Shown here piece after piece: positions 1 to 8,415 of a DNA stretch of 40,560 nt. Below the pieces are notes generated by a model, which was given only the letters and a program-made list of their open reading frames with translations, did no database searches and was not told the origin of the DNA. A program made the position numbers and the translations under genes. The DNA is from an uncultured Sterolibacterium sp. (GTDB taxonomy: Bacteria; Pseudomonadota; Gammaproteobacteria; Burkholderiales; Rhodocyclaceae), in NCBI GenBank assembly GCA_903930535.1, contig CAIYYX010000066.1, forward strand, positions 1-40,560. The letters run 5' to 3'. Position 1 is the stretch's first letter, and each line of letters begins with the position of its first letter.

Positions 1-2
1 AG

Positions 3-143
3 AACCATGCGGTCTTGCTCAGAGCCGCGTTCGGTTCCTTGGGCACGGAGGCGATCGACCAGATCAATAATTTCCTCTACGCCGAGGCAATGGAGACCTT
101 GAATCGGGCAAGACGGAATGCGCCGCAACTGGCAGTCCAGTGA
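3..143 (+). CDS. C-terminal end of an unknown protein (partial)
   Basis: An open frame enters from the left edge and runs 46 codons to TGA at 141-143. The readable residues include AIDQINNFLYAEAMETLNRA, which looks like an amphipathic helix and ends in QLAVQ. Codon choice is ordinary for a high-GC genome, which favours a real gene tail, but the piece is short and I recognise no family. The frame could also be open by chance. The sequence to the left of the window is needed to identify it. Confidence 0.35.
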   Translation, partial: NHAVLLRAAFGSLGTEAIDQINNFLYAEAMETLNRARRNAPQLAVQ

Positions 144-476
144 AATCAGAATCAGTGAGGGTGGCTCGGATGGAACAATAGCAAGCGCAGGTTCAAGACT
201 CATTGACCTAGCTGGACTGTCCGGGGTGGCAATGGAACATCAATGCCTGCAGGCGAAAGCATAAGGGTGCTGCCAGATGCAGTAGAAATTCAGCGTAAGC
301 GGTCTCTAACCAGGAGGCGCTCATTTTCTCGGCAGCGGCACTCGCACTTGACCTATTCCAGTCCACGAAAGCCGCGAAGGCCGGGTCGCAGCAGAGGGTC
401 TTTACTACAGTCACTCGCAAACCAAGAACGTTCCAAATTGGTAAGATGCAGATTGACACATGTTCTGGAGTGCGCA
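144..476. other. Gene-free stretch before the hemerythrin gene
   Basis: These 333 bases hold no convincing gene. The hemerythrin frame stays open upstream to 243 and a 89-codon frame exists on the minus strand (208-477), but neither has a recognisable family or a good ribosome binding site. Composition is mixed and lower in GC than the housekeeping genes. The promoter of the hemerythrin gene should lie here, but I see no consensus element. Confidence 0.4.
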
Positions 477-875
477 ATGATGAATTTGTATATCACCTGG
501 AAGGCGGAAAACGAGGTAGGGATTCCGATCATCGACGAACAGCATCGAGGTGCTGTGGCTACAATCAACTCACTCTTCTATTTCATGCAGCAGGACAAAG
601 GCATGGAAGCGTTGCTCCCAACTTTGAAGGTTCTCGATCAATACACGAAGATTCACTTTGAAACTGAAGAAATGATATTGACCCAGGAAGGATATCCTGA
701 CCTGGAGGCGCACGTCATGATTCACCGCGATTTGGTGAGGCAAATGGCTGAAGTCATGCGTCGAGCTGTCGCGCAAAGTGATCCAACAATCGTCCTGGTT
801 TTCCTGAAGGACTGGTGGATGGACCACATAAACAAAGAGGACAAGAAGTACGCCGCATATATGCGGGCAAAATAG
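477..875 (+). CDS. Bacteriohemerythrin
   Basis: This is a single-domain hemerythrin of 132 residues, a four-helix bundle that binds O2 at a non-haem di-iron centre and is used in bacteria for oxygen sensing, storage or delivery. All seven expected iron ligands are visible: H23 in DEQH, H60 and E64 in IHFETEE, H79 and H83 in AHVMIH, and H117 and D122 in DHINKED. The frame stays open back to 243, but the family begins at the LYITWKAE segment. A GGAG at 467-470 sits six bases before ATG 477, which decides the start; ATG 480 is the alternative. The protein is soluble with no fused receiver or chemoreceptor domain. It stands alone, with no neighbour suggesting a pathway. Confidence 0.93.
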   Translation: MMNLYITWKAENEVGIPIIDEQHRGAVATINSLFYFMQQDKGMEALLPTLKVLDQYTKIHFETEEMILTQEGYPDLEAHVMIHRDLVRQMAEVMRRAVAQSDPTIVLVFLKDWWMDHINKEDKKYAAYMRAK

Positions 876-1002
876 GGCTAAGCCGCATTGCGCTCAGCTT
901 CGGTGCAGTGAGCGGACCCGCCATGTATGAATCGGGCAGCGTCCGGGACTGTTGTGGGACGCCTGCCCTGCCACAGGACGCAGGACAGTCCGAGCAAGAA
1001 AA

Positions 1003-1350
1003 TTAAGAAGGGTTCTGGATAGCTTGGCTCGCTATCCGAGGATCATTAGTCGCCGCGCAACTGAATTGAATTTCAGCAGAGGCCGCCGTCCCAAGTCCTG
1101 AGTCTTGTGCCGACCTATGGGTGACTAACACTGCCAGATCTCTATTGGAGCAGTACTTAACGGCGGTCTGATAGAACTGACCGCTCATTGCGCTGCCGGA
1201 AAAATCCGTAAATCCTCCGTGGCCGCCGACCGCGTACATATTTGCGCCTACTTGCCTTATGCCTACGTACTTGTTGTTTCCAAGACTAGAACACCCACTT
1301 GTAATGCAAACCACGGCTATAACGATGCTTCCGAGAATTCGTTCTTTCAT
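1003..1350 (-). CDS. Small secreted lipoprotein of unknown function
   Basis: This 115-residue protein begins with a lipoprotein signal: MKER, a hydrophobic stretch, then lipobox ITSGC with the lipidated Cys at residue 20. The mature part (about 95 residues) is polar, rich in Gly, Ser and Ala, and has two more Cys (in KYCSN and FSCAA) that could form a disulfide in the periplasm. A GGGGA sequence lies a few bases before the ATG at 1350, supporting the start. I do not recognise the family. A second, shorter lipoprotein gene lies upstream on the same strand at 1470-1631, so the two may be co-transcribed. Confidence 0.75.
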   Translation of the reverse strand: MKERILGSIVIAVVCITSGCSSLGNNKYVGIRQVGANMYAVGGHGGFTDFSGSAMSGQFYQTAVKYCSNRDLAVLVTHRSAQDSGLGTAASAEIQFSCAATNDPRIASQAIQNPS

Positions 1351-1469
1351 TTACTTCCCCAATAGATGCGACGCATATCCTCTGTCAAGGCCGTCGCTTG
1401 CAGCGGACAATCCAGAACGGCGACGCCAGAGCCCTGCTGCCGCTGCCAATGTCATGTGCCATTACAGGC

Positions 1470-1631
1470 TTACTTCTTGAACTGTGCTGAAAACATCTTT
1501 TCCGGCGCGTCTTTTGTAGACTCTGGAGCAGATGCCAACGGCGCTGTTTCTTCTGCACAGCCCCCGACTAGTGCGGCTGCAATTACAGCCAATAACGCCT
1601 TTGTAATGAAGAGATGCCAGGTTGAATTCAT
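1470..1631 (-). CDS. Very small lipoprotein (53 residues)
   Basis: Reading the minus strand from ATG 1631 gives a 53-residue protein: a charged start, a hydrophobic segment KALLAVIAAALVG, lipobox LVGGC with Cys at residue 25, then a short polar tail ending MFSAQFKK. This fits a type II signal peptide with a mature lipopeptide of about 29 residues. An AGGG lies about six bases before the start. It is too short for most gene callers. The function is unknown; small lipoproteins of this size can be entericidin-like or envelope accessory peptides, but nothing here decides that. Upstream is AT-rich (1650-1700), which is suitable for a promoter. Confidence 0.6.
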   Translation of the reverse strand: MNSTWHLFITKALLAVIAAALVGGCAEETAPLASAPESTKDAPEKMFSAQFKK

Positions 1632-2045
1632 GCAAGGCCCTGTTTAACTAGAAGTATGAAAATACGAAACCATATTATTTGAGATATTAACATTTAACCG
1701 TGAGTCGAGGAATAGTACTAAAGTCTGATATGTCGCGCTCCCACAGAGTGATCGTCTAGTAGTCAGTCATGCGTCTGTAGTGGAGAGCGGAGGCCACTAT
1801 GGCCGGGTCCCGACCAAGTCAAACCATACCCCAGCGGCGGCAAAGCGCCCTCATTCCCGACCTTCAAGCAAGAAACGATGAGCGCCTGTTGCGGGCGGCA
1901 GCTCCGGTTCGCCTGGCTGTAGCGACGAGCGACCGGTCTGAAAATTGTCGGGAGGTGTCTTTGGGTCGAACTGAAACTCTTGGTTTTTCCCGTTAGGCGC
2001 TACGCATATGGCAGGCAAACGGATATCGACGACAGGATAACTTGA
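1632..2045. other. Gene-free stretch between lipoprotein and trmB
   Basis: These 414 bases contain no supported gene. 1650-1700 is AT-rich and may carry the promoter for the minus-strand lipoprotein. 1800-1995 is GC-rich and keeps a 65-codon open frame without a recognisable family or ribosome binding site. It reads like eroded coding or mobile-element sequence, but I cannot name the source. Confidence 0.35.
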
Positions 2046-2747
2046 TCAGGGCAAAGGATCTTTCTGGCGGCGGCGGAACGCGATGTCCCAGACGCCGTGG
2101 CCGAGACGCAGGCCGCGGCTTTCGAACTTGGTCTGCGGCCGGTGGTCGGGGCGGGCAGAAAAACCTTCGGCGGCATTCTCAAGCATGGGCTCGGCAGACA
2201 GGACCGAGAGCATCTGCTGCGCATACTCCTCCCAGTCGGTCGCGCAGGGCAGGTAGCCGCCAGAAGCCAGGCGCGTGGCCAGGAGCTTCACCAGAGGCGG
2301 CTGCATCAGGCGCCTCTTCTGCTGGCGCTTTTTCGGCCACGGATCGGGAAAGAAAATATGCACGCCGGAGAGGGAATCGGGCGGGATCATGTCGCGCAAA
2401 ACCTCGACCGCATCGTGCTGGATGATGCGTACATTGGTCAGGCCACGCTCTGCGATCTCCTTCAGCAGACTGCCCACGCCAGGGGTATGCACTTCGATGC
2501 CGAGGTAATCGCTCTCTCGATGCGCTTCTGCGATGGCGGCGGTGGTCTCGCCCATGCCGAAGCCGATTTCGAGAATTTTCGCGGCACCCTCACGAGCGAA
2601 GGCTCGGTCGAGGTCGAGCGCTCTGGCGGCGTAGGGGATGCCCCAGCGCGGCATGTCCTGCTCGTGGTGGCGCGCCTGGGCATTGGAGACGCGCCCTTGG
2701 CGCAGGACGAAGCTGCGGATAGGCTCGTGCGGGTGTCCTGTGGTCAA
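2046..2747 (-). CDS. trmB: tRNA (guanine-N7-)-methyltransferase TrmB
   Basis: TrmB uses SAM to methylate N7 of G46 in the variable loop of many tRNAs. The sequence shows the family start [10 protein letters not shown], the SAM-binding motif [11 protein letters not shown], and the diagnostic [17 protein letters not shown] segment followed by a C-terminal catalytic region. Length (233 residues) is normal. No ATG fits upstream of the conserved IRSFV segment. The best start is TTG at 2747, which overlaps the thiG stop codon by two bases (TTGA), so translation is probably coupled to thiG. The next internal ATG would delete conserved sequence. thiS-thiG-trmB is a common order in betaproteobacteria. 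Confidence 0.93.
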   Translation of the reverse strand: MTTGHPHEPIRSFVLRQGRVSNAQARHHEQDMPRWGIPYAARALDLDRAFAREGAAKILEIGFGMGETTAAIAEAHRESDYLGIEVHTPGVGSLLKEIAERGLTNVRIIQHDAVEVLRDMIPPDSLSGVHIFFPDPWPKKRQQKRRLMQPPLVKLLATRLASGGYLPCATDWEEYAQQMLSVLSAEPMLENAAEGFSARPDHRPQTKFESRGLRLGHGVWDIAFRRRQKDPLP

Positions 2748-3529
2748 GAAATCATGCCCGTCGTCGGCGAACTGGGCGTAGCGGCATAGAGTTTCTTGGG
2801 CATGCGGCCGGCGAGAAACGCCTCGCGCCCGGCTTCGACCGCCTTTTTCATCGCGCCTGCCATCAGCACCGGATTCTTGGCCAGGGCGATGGCGGTATTC
2901 ATCAGCACACCGTCGCAACCCAACTCCATGGCAACTGCTGCGTCGGAAGCGGTGCCCACACCGGCATCGACAATCACCGGCACCTTGCTCTGATCGATGA
3001 TGAGCTTCAGGTTCCAGGGATTCAGGATGCCCATGCCCGAGCCGATCAGGGACGCCAGGGGCATGATGGCGACGCAGCCGATGCCTTCGAGCAGCTTCGC
3101 CTGGATGGGATCGTCGCTGCAATAAACCATCACCTTGAAGCCCTCTTTGACCAGGGTCTCCGCAGCCTTCAAGGTCTCCGGCATGTGCGGGAAAAGCGTG
3201 TTCGGATCACCCAGCACCTCCAGCTTGACCAGGTCATGGCCGTCCAGGAGTTCGCGCGCGAGAAGCAGCGTGCGTACCGCGTCATCGGCCGTGTAGCAGC
3301 CCGCGGTGTTCGGCAGGATGGTAAATTTGTCCGGCGGCAGCACCTCGAGCAGGGAGGGCTGGCTGGCATCCTGTCCGATGTTGGTGCGGCGTATCGCAAC
3401 GGTGATGATCTGGCTGCCCGCCGCGTCGATCGCCTCGCGGGTCTGGGCGAAATCCTTGTACTTGCCGGTGCCGACCAGGAGTCGGGAAGCGTAGGCTTGG
3501 CCGGCGATGATGAGAGTGTCGTTATTCAT
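2744..3529 (-). CDS. thiG: Thiazole synthase ThiG
   Basis: ThiG condenses 1-deoxy-D-xylulose 5-phosphate, dehydroglycine and ThiS thiocarboxylate to make the thiazole phosphate moiety of thiamin. The 261-residue protein has the expected start ([19 protein letters not shown]), the [10 protein letters not shown] segment carrying the Schiff-base lysine, and the [15 protein letters not shown] and GVLMNTAIA phosphate-binding loops of its TIM barrel. It lies 17 bases downstream of thiS and overlaps the trmB start. The thiO, thiE and thiC partners are not in this window. Cytoplasmic, with high confidence. Confidence 0.97.
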   Translation of the reverse strand: MNNDTLIIAGQAYASRLLVGTGKYKDFAQTREAIDAAGSQIITVAIRRTNIGQDASQPSLLEVLPPDKFTILPNTAGCYTADDAVRTLLLARELLDGHDLVKLEVLGDPNTLFPHMPETLKAAETLVKEGFKVMVYCSDDPIQAKLLEGIGCVAIMPLASLIGSGMGILNPWNLKLIIDQSKVPVIVDAGVGTASDAAVAMELGCDGVLMNTAIALAKNPVLMAGAMKKAVEAGREAFLAGRMPKKLYAATPSSPTTGMIS

Positions 3530-3546
3530 TTGAGAATCCAGTTTGC

Positions 3547-3750
3547 TCAGCCGCCGCCGACGGCGACAACGATTTCGATGCGGTCGCCCTGTTCGACCCG
3601 TGTTTCTTCATGGCGGCTCTTGGGCACGATGTCGCCGTTTCTTTCCACCGCGATGCGACGTCCAGAGTAGCCCAGGTCTTCCATGAGTCTGGCCACCGTG
3701 GTCTCCGAGTCCAGCCTGCGCGGCTCGCCGTTCAAGCTGATATCGATCAT
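3547..3750 (-). CDS. thiS: Sulfur carrier protein ThiS
   Basis: ThiS is a ubiquitin-fold protein that is adenylated and thiocarboxylated at its C-terminus to donate sulfur to ThiG. The 67-residue product starts [11 protein letters not shown] and ends in the obligatory Gly-Gly (VAVGGG). ATG 3750 is chosen because it matches the family start; the frame extends six codons further to ATG 3768, and neither has a strong ribosome binding site. thiG follows directly, so the pair forms one transcription unit reading away from the tRNA gene. Confidence 0.93.
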   Translation of the reverse strand: MIDISLNGEPRRLDSETTVARLMEDLGYSGRRIAVERNGDIVPKSRHEETRVEQGDRIEIVVAVGGG

Positions 3751-3778
3751 GATGGCCAATTTTAACATGGTGCGGCAT

Positions 3779-3807
3779 TTGCCAGCGAAGCCAGTCCTGC
3801 CTACAAT
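3779..3807 (+). promoter_or_regulatory. Sigma-70 promoter of tRNA-Gly
   Basis: TTGCCA at 3779-3784 and TACAAT at 3802-3807 are separated by 17 bases, each one mismatch from the sigma-70 consensus. Predicted transcription start is near 3814, four bases before the tRNA. It may also drive yqgE and the pyr genes, because no terminator is visible after the tRNA. Confidence 0.7.
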
Positions 3808-3817
3808 ACCGATCCAG

Positions 3818-3891
3818 GCGGGCGTCGTATAATGGTAATACCCTAGCTTCCCAAGCTAGAGCCGTGGGTTCGATTCCCATCGCCCGCTCCA
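3818..3891 (+). tRNA. tRNA-Gly (anticodon CCC)
   Basis: A full cloverleaf can be folded. The acceptor stem is GCGGGCG with CGCCCGC at 3881-3887. The D arm is GTAT/ATAC. The anticodon stem is CTAGC/GCTAG around loop TTCCCAA, with anticodon CCC at 3850-3852. The T arm is GTGGG/CCCAT with loop TTCGATT. The discriminator is T and the CCA end is encoded. It reads GGG glycine codons. The gene ends only about 40 bases before yqgE. Confidence 0.97.
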
Positions 3892-3933
3892 GTCACAGTG
3901 ACAGATCCGGGGGCAACAGATTACAATGGCGCC

Positions 3934-4509
3934 GTGATCGAGGAAACCGTTAGCCTCACCCACCACTTCCTGATCGCCATGCCCGCCATGGCAGATCCCA
4001 GTTTTTCGCGTTCCCTGGCTTATATCTGCGAGCACAACGAGCAGGGCGCGCTCGGCATCATCATCAATCGGCCGCTGGACATGGCTCTGGCCACGCTCTT
4101 CGAGCGCGTCAATATTCCGCTGGAGGGCCACGCTGCCGCCGAGCTCGGAGCCTTGCCCGTGTATTTCGGCGGCCCGGTTCAGACCGACCGCGGCTTCGTG
4201 CTGCACCGGCCGATGGGCCACTGGCAGTCGACGCTGGAAGTGCATGAGGACATCGGACTGTCGAGTTCGCGCGACATCCTCGAGTCCATGGGTGCGACCG
4301 GCGAGCCCGCCGACATCCTGGTCACGCTGGGTTATGCCGGCTGGTCTGCCGGCCAACTGGAATGGGAATTGACGCAGAACGCCTGGCTCACCGTCGCTGC
4401 CGATGCCCATATTCTCTTCGGCTTGCCGCCGGAGGAGCGACTGGCGGCGGCGATGCAGATTCTCGGGGTGGACTACACGAACCTCTCGGAGGTCGCAGGG
4501 CATGCCTGA
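3934..4509 (+). CDS. yqgE: YqgE/AlgH family protein
   Basis: This is a UPF0301 (YqgE/AlgH) protein, a conserved cytoplasmic protein of unclear biochemical role, almost always next to ruvX. The family signature is clear: [54 protein letters not shown] and [11 protein letters not shown]. The start is not certain. GTG 3934 gives 191 residues and begins just before the conserved region, and is preferred. The frame extends to GTG 3898, but that lies seven bases after the tRNA, which is unlikely. The 3' end overlaps ruvX by eight bases. Confidence 0.92.
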   Translation: MIEETVSLTHHFLIAMPAMADPSFSRSLAYICEHNEQGALGIIINRPLDMALATLFERVNIPLEGHAAAELGALPVYFGGPVQTDRGFVLHRPMGHWQSTLEVHEDIGLSSSRDILESMGATGEPADILVTLGYAGWSAGQLEWELTQNAWLTVAADAHILFGLPPEERLAAAMQILGVDYTNLSEVAGHA

Positions 4510-4936
4510 TCGCGCCGGCACCATACTGGCTTTCGACTTCGGCGTGAAGCGCATCGGTGTGGCCATCGGGGAATCCCTGCTGGGGCGCGCGCGCGCGCTC
4601 ACGACCATCGCCGCCGAGGACAACGATACCCGCTTTGCCGCGATCGCCAAGCTGATAGCCGAATGGCAGCCCAAGCGCCTGGTGGTCGGCCTGCCGCGCG
4701 CTCTCGATGGCACGGAGCACGACATGACGGCGCGCTGCCGCCGTTTCGCCCATCAACTCGAGGGCCGCTTCGGCTTGCCTGTGGAACTCATAGACGAGCG
4801 CCTGAGTTCCAGCGAGGCAGAGGCCCGCCTCGCCGACAAGGGCCTGGCCTGGCAGGCGCGCAAGAAGCAAGTCGATGCCGTCGCCGCAGAAATCATTCTC
4901 CAGGATTATTTCGATGTCAGTCACCAAGCTACCTGA
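4502..4936 (+). CDS. ruvX: Holliday-junction resolvase-like RuvX (YqgF)
   Basis: This RNase H-fold nuclease of the YqgF/RuvX family takes part in processing the 5' end of pre-16S rRNA and has been called a putative Holliday junction resolvase. The 144-residue sequence has the catalytic [12 protein letters not shown] strand (D12), [28 protein letters not shown] with the acidic residue, and a C-terminal [13 protein letters not shown] containing the last acidic residue. ATG 4502 lies inside the end of yqgE, and the C-terminus overlaps pyrR by 23 bases, so translation along yqgE-ruvX-pyrR is coupled. Confidence 0.95.
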   Translation: MPDRAGTILAFDFGVKRIGVAIGESLLGRARALTTIAAEDNDTRFAAIAKLIAEWQPKRLVVGLPRALDGTEHDMTARCRRFAHQLEGRFGLPVELIDERLSSSEAEARLADKGLAWQARKKQVDAVAAEIILQDYFDVSHQAT

Positions 4937-5432
4937 AGCGGAAGCGCTGCTCGAGAAGCTGATCGCGCAGATGCGGCCTGCTGCCGGTCCCGATCTGGCG
5001 CTGGTCGGAATCCACACCGGCGGCGTCTGGCTCGCCGAGCGCCTGCATGCCGCGCTCGGCCTCGCGATTCCGCTTGGCAGCATAGATGTCTCCTTCTACC
5101 GGGATGACTATGGCAGCCGCGGCCTGCGTCCGGGGGCCAAATCTTCCTCCCTCTCCTTCGATGTCGATGGCGCCCATATCGTCATCGTGGACGACGTGCT
5201 CTACACGGGACGCACCCTACGCGCCGCGGTCAATGAGCTGTTCGATTACGGACGGCCCGGCTGCATCGAGCTCGCCGTCCTGGTCGATCGCGGCGGCCGT
5301 GAGTTGCCGATCTCTGCCCGTTACTGCGCCCACGTCCTGGCCAAACCGCTGCCGCCGCAGCAGGAACTGGTTCTCGCGAAGAGCGCCGAGGGCCGCCTCT
5401 CACTTACCTTGAAAGACAGGGTCGATGCGTAA
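4914..5432 (+). CDS. pyrR: PyrR-type uracil phosphoribosyltransferase/regulator
   Basis: PyrR is a type I phosphoribosyltransferase. In Firmicutes it is also an RNA-binding attenuation protein, while in proteobacteria its regulatory role is less certain. The 172-residue protein has the PRPP-binding loop [13 protein letters not shown] at about residues 90-103, the [14 protein letters not shown] segment, and the family [10 protein letters not shown]. The frame runs 13 codons further upstream, but ATG 4914 matches the family start. It overlaps ruvX before it and pyrB after it (8 bases). I saw no PyrR-binding RNA hairpin upstream, so the mode of control remains open. Confidence 0.92.
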   Translation: MSVTKLPEAEALLEKLIAQMRPAAGPDLALVGIHTGGVWLAERLHAALGLAIPLGSIDVSFYRDDYGSRGLRPGAKSSSLSFDVDGAHIVIVDDVLYTGRTLRAAVNELFDYGRPGCIELAVLVDRGGRELPISARYCAHVLAKPLPPQQELVLAKSAEGRLSLTLKDRVDA

Positions 5433-6384
5433 TCTGCAACTCAACAGCCACGGCGAACTGCAGCACCTGCTGACCATCGAAGGCCTGTCGCGCGAGATGC
5501 TCATCGCCATCCTCGACGCGGCCGCGCCCTTCACCGAAGTGGCCGAGCGTGAGGTGAAAAAACTGCCGCTGTTGCGCGGCAAGAGCGTGTTCAATCTGTT
5601 CTTCGAGCCGAGCACCCGGACGAGAACCACCTTCGAGATCGCTGCCAAGCGGCTCTCGGCCGACGTCATCAACCTCAACATCGATGCTTCCTCAACGTCC
5701 AAGGGCGAGACCCTGCTCGACACCGTGGATAATCTCGCCGCCATGCAGGCCGATATGTTCGTGGTGCGCCACGGTTCGAGCGGCGCCCCCCATCTCATCG
5801 CCGAACACCTTCTGGCGACCGGCTCGGACCACATCCACGTCGTCAATGCCGGCGATGGACGCCATGCCCACCCGACGCAGGGGCTGCTCGACATGTACAC
5901 CATCCGCAACTACAAGAAGGATTTCACCGGACTGACGGTGGCGATCGTCGGAGACATCCTGCATTCGCGCGTGGCGCGCTCGCAGATCCACGCCCTGACG
6001 ACTCTCGGCGTGCCCGAGGTGCGCGTGATCGGGCCCAAGACGCTCTTGCCCACCAGCGTCGAGCGCCTCGGCGTCAGGGTTTTCCACGACATGCGCGAAG
6101 GGCTGCGTGGCGTCGATGTGGTGATGATGTTGCGGCTGCAAAACGAACGCATGCAGGGCGCGCTCCTGCCCAGTCCGCAGGAGTTCTTCAAGTCCTACGG
6201 CCTGACCCTGGAAAAGCTGGCGCTGGCCAAGCCCGACGCCATCGTCATGCATCCGGGACCGATGAACAGGGGCATCGAGATCGATTCGGCGGTGGCAGAC
6301 GGTCCGCACGCCGTGATCCTGCCGCAGGTGACCTTCGGCATCGCCGTGCGCATGGCGGTCATGAGCATGCTGGCGGGGGGCTGA
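5425..6384 (+). CDS. pyrB: Aspartate carbamoyltransferase catalytic subunit
   Basis: PyrB joins carbamoyl phosphate and aspartate, the committed step of pyrimidine synthesis. The 319-residue protein shows the carbamoyl-phosphate site [13 protein letters not shown] (about residues 53-65), [14 protein letters not shown], the [11 protein letters not shown] loop and the MHPGPMNRG aspartate-binding loop. This is the class B architecture found with pyrX in Pseudomonas and relatives, and its direct neighbour here is indeed a degenerate dihydroorotase. It overlaps pyrR by eight bases and is followed four bases later by pyrX. Confidence 0.97.
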   Translation: MRNLQLNSHGELQHLLTIEGLSREMLIAILDAAAPFTEVAEREVKKLPLLRGKSVFNLFFEPSTRTRTTFEIAAKRLSADVINLNIDASSTSKGETLLDTVDNLAAMQADMFVVRHGSSGAPHLIAEHLLATGSDHIHVVNAGDGRHAHPTQGLLDMYTIRNYKKDFTGLTVAIVGDILHSRVARSQIHALTTLGVPEVRVIGPKTLLPTSVERLGVRVFHDMREGLRGVDVVMMLRLQNERMQGALLPSPQEFFKSYGLTLEKLALAKPDAIVMHPGPMNRGIEIDSAVADGPHAVILPQVTFGIAVRMAVMSMLAGG

Positions 6385-6388
6385 GAGC

Positions 6389-7672
6389 ATGAAAATCCAT
6401 ATCAAGAATGGCCGCGTCATCGACCCCGCCATGGGCATCGATCGCATCGCCGATGTTTATGTCGCCAGGGGCCGCATCGTCGCTGTCGATCAGGCGCCGC
6501 AAGGGTTTGAGACCAATGGCAGCGTCGATGCCACGGGCTGCATCGTCTGCCCGGGCCTCGTCGATCTTGCGGTGCGGCTGCGCGAGCCTGGCTACGAATA
6601 CCGCGCCACCCTGGAGTCCGAAATGGCTGCGGCTGCCGCAAGCGGCGTCACCAGCCTCGCCTGCCCGCCCGACACCGACCCGCCCCTGGATGAGCCGGGC
6701 CTGGTGGAGATGCTCAAGCACCGTGCCCGCAACCCCAAGTTCGCCCATGTCTATCCGGTGGGGGCCTTGACGCTGAAACTCGCCGGTCAGCGCCTGACCG
6801 AGATGGCGGAACTGGCCGAGGCCGGCTGCATTGCCTTCGGTCAGGCCAATACCGCCATCGTCGATACCCAGGTGCTCGCACGCGCCATGCAGTACGCCGC
6901 CACCTTCGGCTTCCCCGTCTGGCTGCAGGCGCAGGATCCCTTTCTGGCGAAACACGGCGTCGCTCACGACGGCGAGGTCGCCACCCGCTTAGGTTTGGCC
7001 GGCATCCCGGTGGCGGCGGAGACCATCGCGCTGGCCACCATATTGCAGCTAGCCAGGGAGACCGGGGCCCAGGTGCACCTGACCCGCATCTCCAGCGCCG
7101 CCGGACTCGAGATGATCGCCGCCGCGCGCCGTTCGGGGATTTTTGCTACCTGCGACGTCGCCATTCACCATCTGCATTTGTGCGACCATGACATCGGCAA
7201 TTTCAGTCCCCATGCCCGCCTCGATCCGCCCCTGCGTTCCCAGTCGGATCGCGAAGCGCTGCGCCACGGCCTGGCCGACGGCACGATCAACGCCTTGTGC
7301 TCTGACCACACGCCTGTCGATGACGATGCCAAGCAGATGCCCTTCGGCGAGGCCGAACCGGGCGCCACCGGCATCGAGTTGCTGCTGCCCTTGACGCTGA
7401 AGTGGGCCGTCGAGATGAAGCTGCCGCTGCCGCAGGCCCTGGCCCGCATCACTTGCGACCCGGCAAGAATCCTCGGCATAGAGGCGGGCAGCCTGGCGGT
7501 CGGAATGCCTGCGGACATCTGCGTATTCGATCCCCATGCATCCTTCCGGGTGACCCGCGAGTCGCTTAAGAGCCAGGGCAAGAACACGCCCTTCCTCGGC
7601 ATGGAACTCCAGGGGAAGGTGCGCTGCACCCTGATCGACGGCCACCTCGCTCACGACGGTTCCTGGGCCTAG
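6389..7672 (+). CDS. pyrX: Dihydroorotase-like protein PyrX (likely non-catalytic)
   Basis: This 427-residue amidohydrolase-fold protein aligns with class I dihydroorotases but lacks the first metal-binding motif. Where active enzymes have DxHxHxREPG, the sequence reads LVDLAVRLREPG, with Ala61 and Arg63 in the two His positions. The later ALCSDHTPVDDDAKQ segment is kept. In Pseudomonas a homologue of this kind (PyrC'/PyrX) has no activity but is required to assemble the aspartate carbamoyltransferase dodecamer, and position just after pyrB supports the same role here. A functional pyrC must then lie elsewhere in the genome. ATG 6389 follows pyrB by four bases. Confidence 0.9.
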   Translation: MKIHIKNGRVIDPAMGIDRIADVYVARGRIVAVDQAPQGFETNGSVDATGCIVCPGLVDLAVRLREPGYEYRATLESEMAAAAASGVTSLACPPDTDPPLDEPGLVEMLKHRARNPKFAHVYPVGALTLKLAGQRLTEMAELAEAGCIAFGQANTAIVDTQVLARAMQYAATFGFPVWLQAQDPFLAKHGVAHDGEVATRLGLAGIPVAAETIALATILQLARETGAQVHLTRISSAAGLEMIAAARRSGIFATCDVAIHHLHLCDHDIGNFSPHARLDPPLRSQSDREALRHGLADGTINALCSDHTPVDDDAKQMPFGEAEPGATGIELLLPLTLKWAVEMKLPLPQALARITCDPARILGIEAGSLAVGMPADICVFDPHASFRVTRESLKSQGKNTPFLGMELQGKVRCTLIDGHLAHDGSWA

Positions 7673-7749
7673 GGAAACGCTGATCGAGTCCGTCATCGAG
7701 CAGGGGTGTGGCGATCGCAATGACGAAGTTGTACTTGATCAGCGTTCCC
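7672..7749. repeat. Dispersed intergenic repeat family A, copy 1
   Basis: An imperfect inverted repeat: GGGAAACGCTGATC at 7672-7685 pairs with GATCAGCGTTCCC at 7737-7749. It carries internal words (GTCCGTCATCG, AATGACGAAGTTGTACTTGATC) that recur at 8231-8387 and 39281-39437. It begins on the last base of the pyrX stop codon, so it may also act in mRNA 3'-end formation. Confidence 0.75.
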
Positions 7750-7793
7750 ACCCGCCATAGTTTGTCGTCTGTCCACCCACCAAGGAGCGTGTA

Positions 7794-8189
7794 ATGACTT
7801 CTCTTCCACTGACCTCGCTTGTCACCCTGATGACGGTCCTTTTAATGTTCGCCACGGCGCTGAATGTGGGCCGGGCCAGGGGACTCTATCGCATCAAGGC
7901 GCCTGCCGTGACGGGACATGAAATGTTCGAGCGTGCCTTCCGCATCCAGATGAACACCCTCGAGAGCGCGGCGCTTTTCCTGCCGGCCCTGTGGCTTTAT
8001 GCCGGCTTCATTGGCGACCGTGGGGCGGGTGTGATGGGGGTGATCTGGCTTGTCGCCCGCCTCTGGTATGCCGTCGCCTATCAGCGCAATCCGGCCAAAC
8101 GGAGCGGCGGATTCGGCCTCTCCTTTCTGGCTTTTGCAGGACTCTGGCTTGGGGCGATGTGGGGCGTGGCGAGGCTGATGGCGAGCTAG
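7794..8189 (+). CDS. MAPEG family membrane protein
   Basis: This 131-residue integral membrane protein of the MAPEG superfamily (related to microsomal glutathione transferases) has about four hydrophobic segments: residues 5-25, 60-77, 82-97 and 108-128. The family marks are present: GHEMFERAFRIQMNTLE between helices 1 and 2, and WYAVAYQRNPAKRSGGFGLS before the last helix. A GGAG stands seven bases before ATG 7794. Bacterial members are thought to handle glutathione or lipid electrophiles, but the substrate here is unknown. Repeat elements lie on both sides, so it is probably a single-gene unit. Confidence 0.9.
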   Translation: MTSLPLTSLVTLMTVLLMFATALNVGRARGLYRIKAPAVTGHEMFERAFRIQMNTLESAALFLPALWLYAGFIGDRGAGVMGVIWLVARLWYAVAYQRNPAKRSGGFGLSFLAFAGLWLGAMWGVARLMAS

Positions 8190-8230
8190 AAGGGCGCTGC
8201 AGTCAGCCGGGCGCGGCCATAACTGTCTTG

Positions 8231-8387
8231 GGGAAACGCTGACCAAGTACAACTCCGTCGCAAAGATCGCCACGCTGCGCTCGCGATGACGGGTTTGTTC
8301 AGATCGCCACGCTGCGCTCGCGATGACGAGTTTGTTCAGATCGCCACGCTGCGCTCGCGATGACGGACTTGTTCAGACATTCCTTAG
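8231..8387. repeat. Repeat family A, copy 2, with a 37-bp tandem triplication
   Basis: The left end GGAAACGCTGACCAAGTACAA and the right end GACGGACTTGTTCAGAC match the ends of the copies at 7672 and 39281. Inside are three adjacent 37-base units at 8264-8300, 8301-8337 and 8338-8374, each containing ATCGCCACGCTGCGCTCGCG and ending TTGTTC, differing at only a few positions. No coding capacity. Replication slippage would explain the tandem units. Confidence 0.85.
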
Positions 8388-8415
8388 GCTATAAAACGCA
8401 CAGCAAAGTCATCAT

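Noticed and set aside
1366-1647. 93-codon plus-strand frame
   Set aside because: It is the opposite strand of the small lipoprotein at 1470-1631, whose signal peptide and lipobox are far more convincing.
3779-3891. tRNA-Gly as an integration site
   Set aside because: No integrase, no repeat of the tRNA 3' end nearby, and the flanking genes are conserved housekeeping genes.
8264-8374. CRISPR-like array
   Set aside because: The three 37-base units are directly adjacent with no spacers and no cas genes are near; it is a tandem repeat.
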